Positions 50,702 to 62,356 of a stretch of DNA of 64,000 bases are shown here, piece after piece. The DNA comes from Botryosphaeria dothidea. Taxonomy: Eukaryota; Ascomycota; Dothideomycetes; Botryosphaeriales; Botryosphaeriaceae. A program made the position numbers and the translations under genes. The notes under the pieces were generated by a model, which had not been told where the DNA came from, did no database searches, and saw only the letters and a program-made list of their open reading frames with translations. Numbering within the stretch: the stretch's first letter is position 1; each line of letters opens with the position of its first letter. The stretch lies in assembly GCA_011503125.2 (NCBI GenBank), contig WWBZ02000007.1, positions 620,001 to 684,000 of the forward strand, given 5' to 3'.

Positions 50702-50915
50702 CCAGCCGTTTTACCCGCACGAGTTGGGCGTGACGGAGCGGCAGGAGTTGCCGGCCCAGGAGGTAAAGGAGATGCCGGGGGGTGGGGAGATGTCTGGCGG
50801 GAAGCAGATGGGCAAGCAGGCAGTGGAAGTGGATGGTCTTGACGGGGTGATAGCAGATTTGGACGGGGGTCGGGAGAATGAGGGGACGAAGAAGGTGGGG
50901 GACAGGTGGACGTGA
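50430..50915 (+). CDS. Mid-membrane protein with poly-Gln, 5' end unresolved
   Basis: Open frame of 161 codons with no ATG at the start, so only the 3' part of the gene is described. It begins with a Thr/Ser-rich stretch, then Pro-Thr-Gly-Ala-Ile-Val-Gly-Gly, one hydrophobic helix (Ala-Gly-Leu-Ala-Leu-Ile-Leu-Leu-Ala-Ala), and four Arg. This is the usual order in fungal mid-membrane proteins: Ser/Thr stalk, one helix, basic stop-transfer. A run of 12 CAG-coded Gln follows (50665-50700), then a Glu/Gly/Lys-rich tail. The extracellular N-terminal exon(s) should lie to the left. An acceptor CAG at 50437-50439 would keep the frame if the upstream exon ends with one base of a codon. It may also be a decayed copy. 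Function unknown. Confidence 0.5.
50665..50700 (+). repeat. (CAG)12 microsatellite, in frame as poly-Gln
   Basis: Twelve perfect CAG units in the predicted cytoplasmic tail of the mid-membrane protein, read as Gln in the supported frame. Such runs vary in length between strains, so it is a likely polymorphic marker. Confidence 0.9.
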
Positions 50916-53900
50916 AATGACAGAGGAAGGAGAGCGCGGGCTTCAGTTCTGTGAGGATTCGTGGAGGTTGCTGCTGTGATGAGAACGGGAGGTGGAACAG
51001 ATGGAGTTTGTTCGTCGAGTGTTTGATATGTTTGCGGTACCCCTTGACGTGAATATCTATATGGTTTCTGTTGAACCTTGAGGTCGGGTTCCTTGCTCTT
51101 GCTTGTCTTATGATCTGTCAACATTCAAATCGGGTGGGGTTGATGTGCTTCTTCAACGCCAGCTATATTCCTTTTTACTACTCCACTGGTCTCTTCCACG
51201 TCAAGCCATCTCAAAAGCTTTCTGAGCCAAGAAGTCAACGACTCTTCAAACCTCGTTGGGGGTGGGGACCTCGTCGAAAAGCTATTCTATGAGTCTGATG
51301 CACAGAGCAATTCAAAGTTTGGGGTACCGCTCGTGTTACGGTGGAAATCGTCTTCAATCCCTACTCTTTCTTACTGATGGGCTCACATCTGGCATGCAAA
51401 TTTCATTCTTCAAGAAGAAAAAGTTTCGATCTCGCTATTTGTAGTTTTACGTTAATGATTCAGCCAGATGGATCCCATTCGCAATCTGCAGTCAGCATAT
51501 GTGAGGTGATAAGTGCACGGGTGAGGATGACATAGTAATGTGAAATGCTAACCATCCGAAGAGACGGGTTGCGCCTCGGCGCTGTCCTCCCATTTGCGCT
51601 TGGGCGGCATGGTTGTGGTCGGTCAAGATGTACCGTCTTGGAGGGAGTGCATGAGAGAATTGCAGCTCAGAAGAAGAGAAATTTCACATTTGTGCGGGTG
51701 GAGGATTTTTGGTTTTCAGTGCGCTCCATCACACCTTCCTCTCCCGTTTCTGCCCTCCCACCTCGTCACTTTCTTGGCGTGACCAAGAACCTCAAGGCAT
51801 GAGTAGCACATCTCAGGAGAGTATCGGCTTACAGCTTCCAGCTCATCACATACCCAGGCGCGGCGGGGCATCGAAGATCTCATTGCGGAGCAGCTAATAC
51901 TTCTATGTGGACCTAAGAGCATGGACGAGGTTGGTGGCAAAGGTTGTGCCCGCATGGCTACTTCAAAGCGCGGCGACAAGTAGCTCCGCTATCACACACA
52001 CACCGTACGAGCAAAGAGTATCATGAGAGGCAAAAAAGGCAAAAAGAAACGGCCTTTCGGCCGGAAAGAAACTAACCCGGTCGCTGGTTTACTTTTCGCA
52101 ATCCACTGTTTACCTCGTGGAGAGACCCTCTTTGCAGCCGACGGGGTTCGAGTTCGAATCGACGCAGGTCTCCTCTTTTGCACCTACATTGGACTTATAA
52201 GATCAAATTAGCAGTAACTGACGGAATTTTTATTTTTATGTGGACATACCACTCGGCCACTCGGCCTTCGACCCCTTATGTCTTTACGGCGAAAGAGACT
52301 CTGCTGTCAACCTAAATATTCCCAAAACGAAGAAGCCTCTTCACTACCACTTGCGCCTCCAACTGCCCGCCCGACCCGCCGTCGCCTCGAAAGCAGCATC
52401 ACCCAGATCTTCCAATCCGCATACCCTCTCCACCTCACACCCGCGCGAGCGGCAGCAACCGAACCCACCATCCTTGTATGATCTCGATTCAGCCCCCGTG
52501 CCCTACAACATCACCACAACCGTTCCAAACGGCTCGGACCACCTCCGCTTATCCCACGTCTCCTGCGCACACGCGGCCCCTCTTCCCGAACCCGTCATCC
52601 ATGAAGGTGTTTCATGTCGTTGCGCGCGCGCGCAACGCAAGATCTGAAATCCTGGGGACGCGATTCGATCTTGGCCCCCGTTAGCTGCAGGAGCTATTAA
52701 TAGCTCTCGGGTATCACTCAGACCCAACGGTCCTCCGACGCAATGCAGTATGAATATTTGTAGCTCTGAGGCAAGGGGAGCGAGGAGGGTGGGGCCGCGT
52801 GCGGAGGTGCGCGGGACGGGGAGGGGAGGGGAGGTGAGGTGAGGTGGAAGCTCGAGCGGTGGTGTCGGTTCGTCGCAGGACCGCATGCACAGGTCAAAGG
52901 CGAGTACTTTCCACCGTGTGACTGAGACGCGGGCAAAGGTCGTTTGGAAGTTGCGGATCGTTGCGGATTGCGCGGTCTGTGGACGTAAGGCTTAGCGGTG
53001 CTGAGGGTTCTGGAAGCGTGGAAGAATTCAACCTGTTGCACATGCCAAAGATGATTCTTTCCAGAGACAGATATCTGAGGATTACCGCTCAGCCACTGCC
53101 ATGATATCTTCTATGATGTAGAGTATTCGGAGAGCAGTGGGGCGCTGGCCGGATGACTTCGTAGCGGGTTGATTGTAGGATGGAGTGAGCTTTCTTTCCG
53201 ATGCGATGGTTGACGGTGTTGGGTCCTGCTCTTCCAAGGACAAGCAGACTCATGATTAGTTGAATGTGGTGCGGAAACCTAGTCATTCTCAGAGGCGCTT
53301 GAAGAGGCTCCGTCTTTCTCCATACAAGATCGGTAATGAGCCATCATTTTCCATCACTGACGCAGATGGAATCCAAAGCACGATCATGAATTCTCTCATA
53401 TGTGCTCCATAGTTCTTATCCTGCTAGCTTGCGTAGAGCAATATAAGTTTTATCACCGCTGACTTGCCTATAACGCCTGTGTCTTTCGCAGGACTTCTCA
53501 AAGGCTGTCTCGACGAATAGGATGTGGGAGCCACCCCGAATGGGTGGAACCTGAGAATACTGCTTATGGAGGGGATTATTTTGGAAGGCGAGTCAGTTGA
53601 TGTCGGTATGGAAGAGTTGTTCAGACCCCAATCGGCGCACCAGGGTTGTGTGTAGAAGAACATCACAACAATAGAGGGCATAAACATTCCAACTCTTCTA
53701 CTACGCAGAACACAGCGGGTCAATAACAAAACAAAAGAAAATTGGGCCGCGCAAATGCTAGCGTGTCATAATATGCATGCATATTTGCTGTGAAAACGTC
53801 CACGACGCGCTGCTGTGTTGGCTTGTTTACCTGCATAATGCAACGCGGGGTCGCTGTACCAGCCAACCACAAAAGAAGGCTGAATTCCTGGACGCCCCCC

Positions 53901-56900
53901 GGCGGTGTGAAAGAATTCTCTTCGCGTGAAGACCGGACAGCTGGCTCATCATCATGCAAACATCAACCCACAGCTGAGTTATTTTGACCTCGTGCCGGTC
54001 CGCGACCTTCACTCGAGCTCGTGGTGATACCCCGGCTTCCGTCCCTCACCACCAAGGGTAAACATGTGACACGCAACCGCCAAGGGTAGAAGCAGGGAAA
54101 ATGTAATACTTACTCCGCACTTGAGGCTCTGTAGGATAAGTACGTAGAGTGCCATTGGACGCTCGGCTGGAGGTGGCCCAAAGTCCCAGGAAAGGAGACA
54201 TGACTGACGCCATCGTGAAGGAGATCCTCTTAGCTGAGTGCCTCATGCCACTGCTGCCTACTCATAAACCGGGCAACGGTCCAATAATGCAACGCTTATC
54301 TTTGTGCTTCTCGACTCGTATGGGTCGCGTTGGGAGGGGTAGTCTCGGTCGTCATCCGCATCCGCTGTGTCCCTCGCCCCTCACTTACTGTAATCATCCC
54401 CTTCCAGAACTGTTCTTTTTGCTTTTTCGACTTTCCGTGACGTATTTGAAACAGTGATCGCGCTTCGCGACTATTATTTTGCTTCGGAAGGTCGCTTAAT
54501 CGACCGCCTGCAGTTGCACCGCATACCGTACGCTGCGGAGCTAGAATCTGCGGAGCGACGTCAGCACAGCTTGCTACGGCAACAGGCGGAAATACGAGCT
54601 GCAAAAGACCACGATCCTCTCGGGTTGCCTTCTGTAACTTGTGCGTTCTTTGTTTAGATCTTTAGCCGGCGGTACTAGCGTCAAGGCTACATGATAGCTG
54701 TGTAGCGTGGGCTGGGCAACCCAGTTCGGCAGGACAAGCGATGATGTCGATGGTGACTCTACTCTGCCTTTTGATCGCAACTAGCCTTTGCCGGGCTTCT
54801 TCCAGAAGTCATGCGGATACTCCTGCTTCTGCAATGCACCCGCTTCCCCAAAGTTAGCACAGCATCTCGGTAACACCACAGAACCGAGGGCGGATGCTTG
54901 CATAATGGGAGAGCACCTGCCGTCGCTGCTGATACGCCTGCCGTCGTGACCAGTAGATACAGAGAAGTTAATTAAGGCGGTAAAAAGAAAAGGCGAGGCG
55001 GTCGGAGACTAAGGACCCAAGCCGCCCAGGGTCGGGAAGTGTTCCGCGTGGGATAGTCGCTGACTCGATTTTCCGTAACCTGGGGCATGCAATAGACTTC
55101 TGTTACCTAAGGCGATGATTCTTAGGGAAGCTGCCGCCGCGTTTACCAATGCAAGAGATGCCAGTTTTCGTAAAGGCTGTTTCGGGTAGCCGGGCGGCCA
55201 AATGCTGGTTGGAGACCACTGTTGCTAACGGTCGGTTTCCGCGGGAAAAATGTAGGGCACGGCTAGCCCGCCACTGGACGGCATGAGCGACGACTGGTGC
55301 CGCTGCAGGAAAGGATGAGAACAACTTGATCATGGTTAAGATCGTCTGTTGAGCGCGTTCGGCGCAGGCGGCCCGCCGCGGACTGGACGGTGGCTTGTTG
55401 GGGAGGTCGGGAACTCAATCCAGCTAACTGCTGACAATGACCATCTTGCTGGAACGACTTCTGCTTCGAAAATTCTCACTGAATGAAGCCGGTGGTCGGA
55501 GGTAACTCGTCAGCCTTCTTCCTCCGCTGCTTGCTACCATGCCGACGGTTGGGGCGACTGCCGGGGCGGCTTCCGCCTTCTTAGATTAAGTTAGACCGCT
55601 GCATCCAAACATCGTGAAGGGTTCCCATTCGTCCTGGTTGCGCCAGTCATCTGACTTTCGTCTACAAATGAGGACTGTCGTAGCAGACGTACCAAGGCTG
55701 TGTGCATGAGGGCGGCCATCATGCATGAAGAGGATCTAGGCGTCCTCGAAGTGATAGTAAGATACGTGATATTCTCAATAGTACGTGTAGCAGAGGTCGG
55801 CCACATCGAGGGACGCAGAACTCGTGAACATGTATCCAGTGCACGGTTTGCTGGCTCCCACCCCGGTGCAGTTTCTTGAGTCCCTCGCTTTGGCCGTAGC
55901 CAGAGGTGAGATCTATTTCCATCCGAGTAGATGATCGGCTTGACGACACGACGGAGTGAAGCAGAAGACCTCAACACCCCGGAAATAGAAGATTGGTCAT
56001 GCGCGCTACCACATGAACAACGCAAACCGTCCACGGTATCCACGCCGATGACTATGCGGGCCTTCAATCCGATGACTCTATCGGCCGAAAGGAAGCAGTG
56101 ACGCCCGGAGTAGGTAGCTCAGGCGTATTATGATAATCCCAGCCGGCGGATGTCGTGAGCCGTAGTGAATGTCGCACGAATCCACGTAGTCGGCGAATGG
56201 AAAAGAATTTGTACTTTACTGGTATGATCCCGTCGAGCGTGGTGGAATAAGCAGAAAGCATTGGACAAGCAGAGCGTATGAAACAAAGGCTTGGGAAGTT
56301 CTAGACGGCTGATCTGGCCAGCGTCCCCATATTTTCTGCACCGGTGCACCACTATGCGGCAGGCCCGAATAGAGGATCCCTCCCGCAGATTAGTTGGCAT
56401 GCGGAGAAGTGAGGCTAGTGCTCTAACGTGGCTGGCTTTCACGAGGCGCGAAGACCATCGGAGATGGCCGCGCTCGTTAAGTGGTGTACTGGAAAGGGAT
56501 AAGTCAGGTACCTGAGTAGACCAGGGATGGCGGTGACGGGAGTTCCTCGCGTGTCCCTGATTGACAAGACATGTTTGCGCACGGAGTAAACGGGTCACTG
56601 ATGCGCTGGCAGGCCTGCGTTGGAGCCGCAAGACAGGGGCCCGGGAAGGCAAGATCATGTGTGTTTCGCTGACGCCATCCCAGCAGTAGGGCTTGACGAT
56701 CCCCAAGGGTACTGAGGATGGTTACGGATGTTTAATGTCATCCGATGGCAAGGCAGAATGCTCAGTCCGTGGTTTGGCGAAAGCGCGGATGCGGTGTTGT
56801 GCTGCACGGAGCTCAAAGAGAGAGGTCGGTTGATGGACACTCGCCACAGCTGTGAGCGTCATCCGGGGATGTTGACAGAGCGGGCGTTGTCGGAGAGCTG

Positions 56901-58036
56901 CGGCTGCTCTGTCGGGGCCGCATAGGGGCGGATGTTATGTGAGCAAGATCGCGGGGCACACGCATTGGCTGCGCGGGTTCACCGGTCGACGGCACTGGAT
57001 TGGGGGCGTGGAGCGATGGCAGCCAACGCGAATTCCGGGGCAGCGCACGAGAGCAACAGGGCAGGGCAGGCGCGAGCCCGTGACCGTGGTGTGCAGCATG
57101 CATGGCCACCATTACTCACATTGCTGCTGCAAACACGTCCGCGCCGCTGTGTCGACCGACTGCCGGCTGCAGCACATGCGTGGGCGCGTGAAGAAGCTGC
57201 GCCGAGGCTGCATCGAGACAGCGAGCGGGCGGGAGGAGGGAGAGCGCTGGAGCGGTGCGTGGTGCGCGTCTGGGGCGCGTTGTCGCGGGAGGTGTGGGAG
57301 GCGCGCCGCCGCCACAGGCCAGGCACTCCATCTCCGGGCGAGCAGATGTGCAGGGTGAAACGCGATGCTTGCTTGGCCGTCGTCGGGCCAATGTGGGCGA
57401 GGGCGTGTGCGACTGCGAAGCTCTGCTGGTGGTGGTGGTGGTGGTGGTGGCTGCTGCTGCCTCGCCCGGATGCAGGCTGCGATGGGTGACTCGATTCCCG
57501 TCGAATGGTCAAATAATGGCGCCCCTGCCCGCTCGCTTTCTGGTTTTTCCCCTCGACCCTTTTTTCCACCCTGCGCTCCAGACCCTCCGCCTGTTCTGCC
57601 CCGCGTCCGTTCGGTGCTGGCGGATACCTTTGCGCGCTTTTCTCGGTCTCTCTTCTGGCGGTGCATTTTATTTGCCCTGGGTGCAGCAGCCCTACTGCCC
57701 AACCTGCTGTCCGAGCGGCCCAACGGCGCCCCTCGTGCTCCCGCTGCCGGGCTCAGGCCGTAAATTTATGCGGCGCCCCAAAAGTCTATCTGCCTCGCAA
57801 CACCCCGCCTTCCCTTCCCTCTCTGCCTGCTGATCCCTCTCGCCATGCCATCGCGCGCATTGTTCGACTGCTGAACACCCTCCCCATACGAGCGTGCGCG
57901 CAAACCGCCTGCTGCGACGAGCGTTCGTCGCTGCGCTTGTTGTCGCTGGACCCGCCCTCGCTGATTCTCGCCGCTATCGATTACCCGAACCGAAATCCGC
58001 CGATCAGCCCTGCCTGACCTCCGCGACCCGCCCATC
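50916..58036. other. 7.1-kb intergenic stretch, no supported gene
   Basis: The largest gene-free interval. Left part (51000-54700) is mixed composition with no protein-like frame. The middle (54700-56800) has frames on the minus strand (56128-56706, 55591-56067) without recognisable motifs. The right part (56900-58030) is GC-rich, contains (TGG)8 at 57427-57450, and is probably promoter and leader of the gene at 58037. I recognise no reverse transcriptase, transposase or terminal repeats, but decayed elements cannot be excluded by eye. Confidence 0.4.
57427..57450 (+). repeat. (TGG)8 microsatellite
   Basis: Eight perfect TGG units followed by CTGCTGCTG, about 590 bases before the ATG of the large disordered protein. 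Confidence 0.9.
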
Positions 58037-60073
58037 ATGAAGCCGCTCCCCGCCGCCTGCGAGAGCGCTGATGAGTCTTCCGACAGCGGCCGACCCACCA
58101 AGCCCTCTCAGTCACGCTCGCGCTCCAATGTCGCCGTTAAGCGCTCGTCGCAGTCCTCGGACTTGGGCAGGACCAATGCCGGAGCCAGTGATTCAGGGTA
58201 TTCGAGCCGCACCGCAGCCACCAAGAGCAGCGCTGATTCCGCCCAAAGCTCAAGCAATAGAAGAGGCTCACCCGTGAAGAATGACGCTCCACCTTCCGTC
58301 CCAGACGCTCCGACCCCTACAAAGCCGCGTGCCAAACAACCAGAGAGTGCCAGCAGGAAGAGCACCCAAGGCCGTGAGACCACCAGGTCTATTAAGACCT
58401 CAAAGGCACCCAAGTCGTCAAAGACCGCGAAGCCCCTGATCCGCCAATCCTCCTCTCGGGAAAAGTCTTCATCCACAAGCAGGCCACGTCGCGACAGCGG
58501 CGCTACGGAGTGCCAGGATCCCTACTGTGACCGGTGCCAAGAAAAAAGGCTGAGAGGAGGGCGACCACTGTCATTGAACACTGCCGTGGACCCCAATTAC
58601 CCAGCCTACCCTCCTCAGTCACCACGCATGCCCTCCTCTCCAAGCAGACCTCCATACGGCCCGGAACACCCGTTTGTCCAGACCCAGGTTGCATCTTCCA
58701 CAAGGCCAAGGTTCTATTCCCAGGGTAGACCAACCAGCTATCACGGCGGATCTGCCCTATCAGATCGTTATAGCTATGGCCAGCCCAACAATCCTTATGG
58801 TCCTCCCCATACAATGTACAATCCTCATTATGCTACTATGATGGGCAGTACCACTCCCACTGCGTACTACAGCCGAGTTCCTCCGTCACCTTTGAGTGGA
58901 TCATTCGATAACCGTCCTCAATTGCCTAGTAGAGGAATAAGTGATGGGTATACGCCACGGCCACAACCACAGAATCTTCCCAATCCTCGTTATCCAACTG
59001 TTGCCACTGCGGTTATCCCAAGTCGACAGCCCTATGACGAAGAAGACTACTCGTCCGAGGAAGATGAGGATGGCTATTATCCATCTGATTCAGCAGCCCT
59101 TGCCCGGAGAGCAATGCCACCGCCGCCGGCCCCGGTTTCTACTGAGCGACCTCGGCGACCGAGCCTTAGGTCCCACACAACAACGGACGTTCCACGATCC
59201 CGTCCTGTTTCGATTGGCTTTGACAATCGTGACCGTCCTTACGAAGACGAGCCATCCGTCATGACGCGTTCACTTCAACTCCAGCCTTCTCGGCGCCCGT
59301 CGGTGACCGGTTCAAGGAGACTATACTACCCGTCATACTCGAAGGGAGATGACGTGCTCGTTGAGACCGCTCGGTCCGACCGCCGAAGGGAATCTGAGAG
59401 CGAAAAGCTCAGGCGCAACACCATCTACAACAAGAACGTGGTGCCTCGGCTTCGCCTTGATGATACACTCCTCAACCGTGAGGCAAGAGCTGATGACAAG
59501 AAGAAGAACAAGCTTGACAGCAAGATGAACATGGTTGAGGCCTATCTGAACACCACTGGAAACAGCTACGGAGCTGGCATCGACAGCCTCCCCACCAAGC
59601 CTTCTCGTGACCGTGCTCCCAGCAATGGTGCCCGTACCCGAACCAGCAGCAACTCACAACACAGCCACGATGACATTAGCCGTGTCAGCGACGGCTCTCG
59701 CAGTACTTCTACTCGCAAGACCGCAAAGGATGGCAACCTTACTGTGAGGGTCGATGGCGACGATGTGAAGATAGAAGGTGACATGGGTGGCAAGACTTTC
59801 AGAATTACAAACGGAGACGATGGCAACCAACAAATCACCATCATTGCTGACCCACGAGGAAGGGAGAACAAGTATTTGATGGAAGGCAGCCGCGTGACGA
59901 CCAACACCAGCAGCAGCCGTTCCCGAAGCGATCGCGGGAATCCTAACAGGCCTCGTGCTGTTAGCCGTAGCCAATACGAGCGTGCACTGGAGATTCAGCA
60001 AGCTGAGCAGCGGAAAAAGCGAGAAAAGAGAGTATCGTACGTCGACGATGCAACGCGTATTTGGCCGCGATGA
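58037..60073 (+). CDS. Large intrinsically disordered protein, conserved type
   Basis: Single-exon gene, 678 residues, Ser/Arg/Pro-rich and mostly disordered. Features: a Asp-Ser-Gly-Tyr-Ser-Ser motif at 52-57 (fits the DSGxxS phosphodegron pattern); a short Cys cluster, Cys-x4-Cys-x2-Cys, at about 158-166; a Pro/Tyr-rich segment at about 195-320; an acidic Ser-Glu-Glu-Asp-Glu-Asp patch near 340; and a C-terminal 40-residue beta-rich segment around 580-625 (Val-Arg-Val-Asp-Gly-Asp-Asp-Val-Lys) that is the only part likely to fold. A basic helix with Lys-Lys-Arg-Glu-Lys-Arg ends the protein. I recognise the general type from Pezizomycotina genomes but no function. The start at 58037 (ATCATG) follows a CT-rich leader. 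Confidence 0.85.
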   Translation: MKPLPAACESADESSDSGRPTKPSQSRSRSNVAVKRSSQSSDLGRTNAGASDSGYSSRTAATKSSADSAQSSSNRRGSPVKNDAPPSVPDAPTPTKPRAKQPESASRKSTQGRETTRSIKTSKAPKSSKTAKPLIRQSSSREKSSSTSRPRRDSGATECQDPYCDRCQEKRLRGGRPLSLNTAVDPNYPAYPPQSPRMPSSPSRPPYGPEHPFVQTQVASSTRPRFYSQGRPTSYHGGSALSDRYSYGQPNNPYGPPHTMYNPHYATMMGSTTPTAYYSRVPPSPLSGSFDNRPQLPSRGISDGYTPRPQPQNLPNPRYPTVATAVIPSRQPYDEEDYSSEEDEDGYYPSDSAALARRAMPPPPAPVSTERPRRPSLRSHTTTDVPRSRPVSIGFDNRDRPYEDEPSVMTRSLQLQPSRRPSVTGSRRLYYPSYSKGDDVLVETARSDRRRESESEKLRRNTIYNKNVVPRLRLDDTLLNREARADDKKKNKLDSKMNMVEAYLNTTGNSYGAGIDSLPTKPSRDRAPSNGARTRTSSNSQHSHDDISRVSDGSRSTSTRKTAKDGNLTVRVDGDDVKIEGDMGGKTFRITNGDDGNQQITIIADPRGRENKYLMEGSRVTTNTSSSRSRSDRGNPNRPRAVSRSQYERALEIQQAEQRKKREKRVSYVDDATRIWPR

Positions 60074-61858
60074 GAGCAGGAGTCTTGATCTTGATATGAA
60101 GGACATGTATTGGCATGATGGGTATTTCGGTTCTTCCTAACTTATGATGGCTTCGGGTTTGGATCTTGGTTGGCTATTTGATATCCCCTTTGCGCTGTTT
60201 GAGTTATTCCTTATTTTCCTGTTTTCACCTTTCTCTCCTTCACCTCAAAAGCCTTTTCTCATTGGGCGGTCCGACTTTCCACTGAAAGCTTGTCTCCAGA
60301 CGTTGGTCATGCATGATGATAGCTGGGACTTATCAAAAAATTGGGTGGCAAAAAAGACAGTTCTTGCAAGAGGATCAAAAAGGGAAAAGTTGCTTTTATT
60401 TTCTATTTTCTGTCAGCGAAGGTAGCATAGGATGATGACGAGTCACGGCCGATGATGATCACGAAGAGATGAACGATCACGCTCACGAACGAGTACTCCA
60501 ACCACGCTTTACGGGCCACACGATCGCACGAGCGGCGACCTTTCACCATAGCATCATTACCTCGACATGTTATTACCATATTCGTCGTTACAACGCCGTT
60601 CACCATGAAACTCTCCGGAACACCCGACCTAACCCCCCTCCCCCCAAACACTTTCGATTCGTGAGCTCTTTAGCGTTACATTTGCAAATTCCACTTAATT
60701 ACTTCCGTAGCTTTCGCTTCTCCTCCACCCGCAGCATCTGTTCTCTTCCAGTGCGCTCCATAGATCGCATTGCATCAGAACTTGAATTGGGCGGATTTTG
60801 TTTAGCATTCTTGCCTGGAGGTCATTTTGAAAAACGAGCAATTGAGCGGCTTGGTGAATTGTTTTCTTTGCTACAATACAGGCTCTTCTCACGAAGCTCT
60901 TTATCAATCACGAATTTTCTACTTTAGTTCCTTTGGAAGGTCTTCAAAAGGTCTTTGTGTACGCGAGCGTTCACCCACACTCTCTTAGAGGGCGAGTCCT
61001 TGTGAGTACATTCGATGGACTTTTGGAGGTGGCCGATGTGAGGTGATTCTCTAGCATGAAGCAAGGGCGAGTACGAGGATGTCGGAAGTTTGTGACCACC
61101 TCAACGTATCAGCGATGGGAGAGGAGACTTGGCTGCCAGGATCAGGAGGCAGGACGCTTGTGCATGAGGGAGGTAAAATAACATATAGTTGCGAGATAGT
61201 TCGAATTGGATAACGGTATTAAGTAGCAAGATGAGCTAGTCATCGAACGTGACCTTTTTCCTTCTCTGGCTTCACTAGTCAACTTCCCAAGCGCACGGCC
61301 GATACGAGACATGCAAGGAGATTAAAAGTCACGCTGGAGTTCCGAGATAAGAACGTAGAGATAATGCAGTGAGATTTTGATCGGATACCCGGTCCGTTGA
61401 GAGTCATCTTGGGCCTCTCGGAAGCCCAATTGCGTGATTAGGCAGTAATGACCCCTCCTCAGCCTTGTTTATCCCGCTCAAACACCCCGCAGTCACGAGT
61501 GCAGCCTGATTACCATGGGGGCCATGCTTGAGAAATGATTTCATTGCCGAAATGCATAGTCAAAACAAACGTATGGAAAGCAGAAGCATGATACAGGGAT
61601 GTGATGAAGCCACTCCAACTACCTTCTGAAAAAGATAAATGTCGCCAAATGAAGCCTCTAGGAGCAACGTAAAAATCGTGAGGCATGATGTCGAACGACT
61701 AGAAAACACCAGGATGGACTCATGCAAAGTTTCAGAAAGGCCCAAATATCGCGCCGTGATGCCCGAACGCCTGCAAGTCAGCCCACCCACACCCCACGCT
61801 GCCCTCTCTAAGAACTCCGGATGCGCCGAGTCGGGGGTATCTTTTGCTTTCGTAATCT
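60074..61858. other. Convergent intergenic region
   Basis: Lies between two genes that converge, so mainly 3' flanks. AT-rich with T-runs between 60170 and 60420. A small plus-strand frame at 60469-60927 and minus-strand frames near 61560 are not protein-like. Nothing else recognised. Confidence 0.5.
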
Positions 61859-62356
61859 TCAGGACGACAGCCTCTGCGAGACCTTCTCGATCAGCTCGTC
61901 GAGCGTGTTGAAGAGCGGGACCTTGGCGCGCTCGCAGACGATCTCGACGTTGCCCTTGCGGTAGAAGCCGTCCGGGCAGCACACGACCATCTTGCCGCTG
62001 GCGGAGAAGAGGCCCAGCTCGAGCAGGGAGATGGGGGCCTTGGTGTTGGGGTCGAAGTACATGGCGATGACGTCGCAGCGCTCCTGCATGTCGAGCTCCC
62101 ACTCGACCTGCTCGCGGAAGCGCGGGTCCGAGGCGCTCTGCTTCCAGTCGTTGTTCCAGTCGGGACGGCGCGGGTTGAGGATGGTGATGGGCAGCGGCTC
62201 GAGCCGGTGGCACATGCGCGTCTGCCAGTCTTCGGCCGCGCCCATCTCAATGGAGCCGGCGAGGAAGACGGATTTTCCCTGGAGCTTGACCGGCTGTGGG
62301 GCCTTGAATTCAATTGCCTGAGGCTTGGTCGTGGAGTTGCTAGTGGTATTGGCCAT
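61859..62356 (-). CDS. Nucleoside 2-deoxyribosyltransferase-like protein
   Basis: Single-exon minus-strand gene, 165 residues, of the Nuc_deoxyri_tr2 type. Relatives exchange or hydrolyse the N-glycosidic bond of deoxynucleosides. The N-terminal Phe-Leu-Ala-Gly-Ser-Ile-Glu-Met-Gly (31-39) forms the nucleotide-binding strand and loop. Asn-Pro-Arg-Arg-Pro-Asp-Trp (61-67), Trp-Glu-Leu-Asp-Met (86-90) and Met-Tyr-Phe-Asp-Pro (99-103) follow. Ser-Leu-Leu-Glu-Leu-Gly (110-115) holds the probable catalytic Glu113. Family order is complete, so the enzyme is likely active. The ATG at 62356 is preferred; a longer in-frame frame from 62710 would add 118 residues of leader-like sequence. It shares a 1-kb divergent promoter region with the ArgRS gene. 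A nucleotide-salvage role is inferred. Confidence 0.88.
   Translation of the reverse strand: MANTTSNSTTKPQAIEFKAPQPVKLQGKSVFLAGSIEMGAAEDWQTRMCHRLEPLPITILNPRRPDWNNDWKQSASDPRFREQVEWELDMQERCDVIAMYFDPNTKAPISLLELGLFSASGKMVVCCPDGFYRKGNVEIVCERAKVPLFNTLDELIEKVSQRLSS

Noticed and set aside
52085..52180. GGGGTTCGAGTTCGAATC resembling a tRNA T-arm and B box
   Set aside because: No matching A box, no acceptor or anticodon stem at the right spacing on either strand.
55591..56706. Minus-strand frames of 158 and 192 codons as remains of a transposon
   Set aside because: No reverse transcriptase, integrase or transposase motif and no terminal repeats could be recognised by eye.
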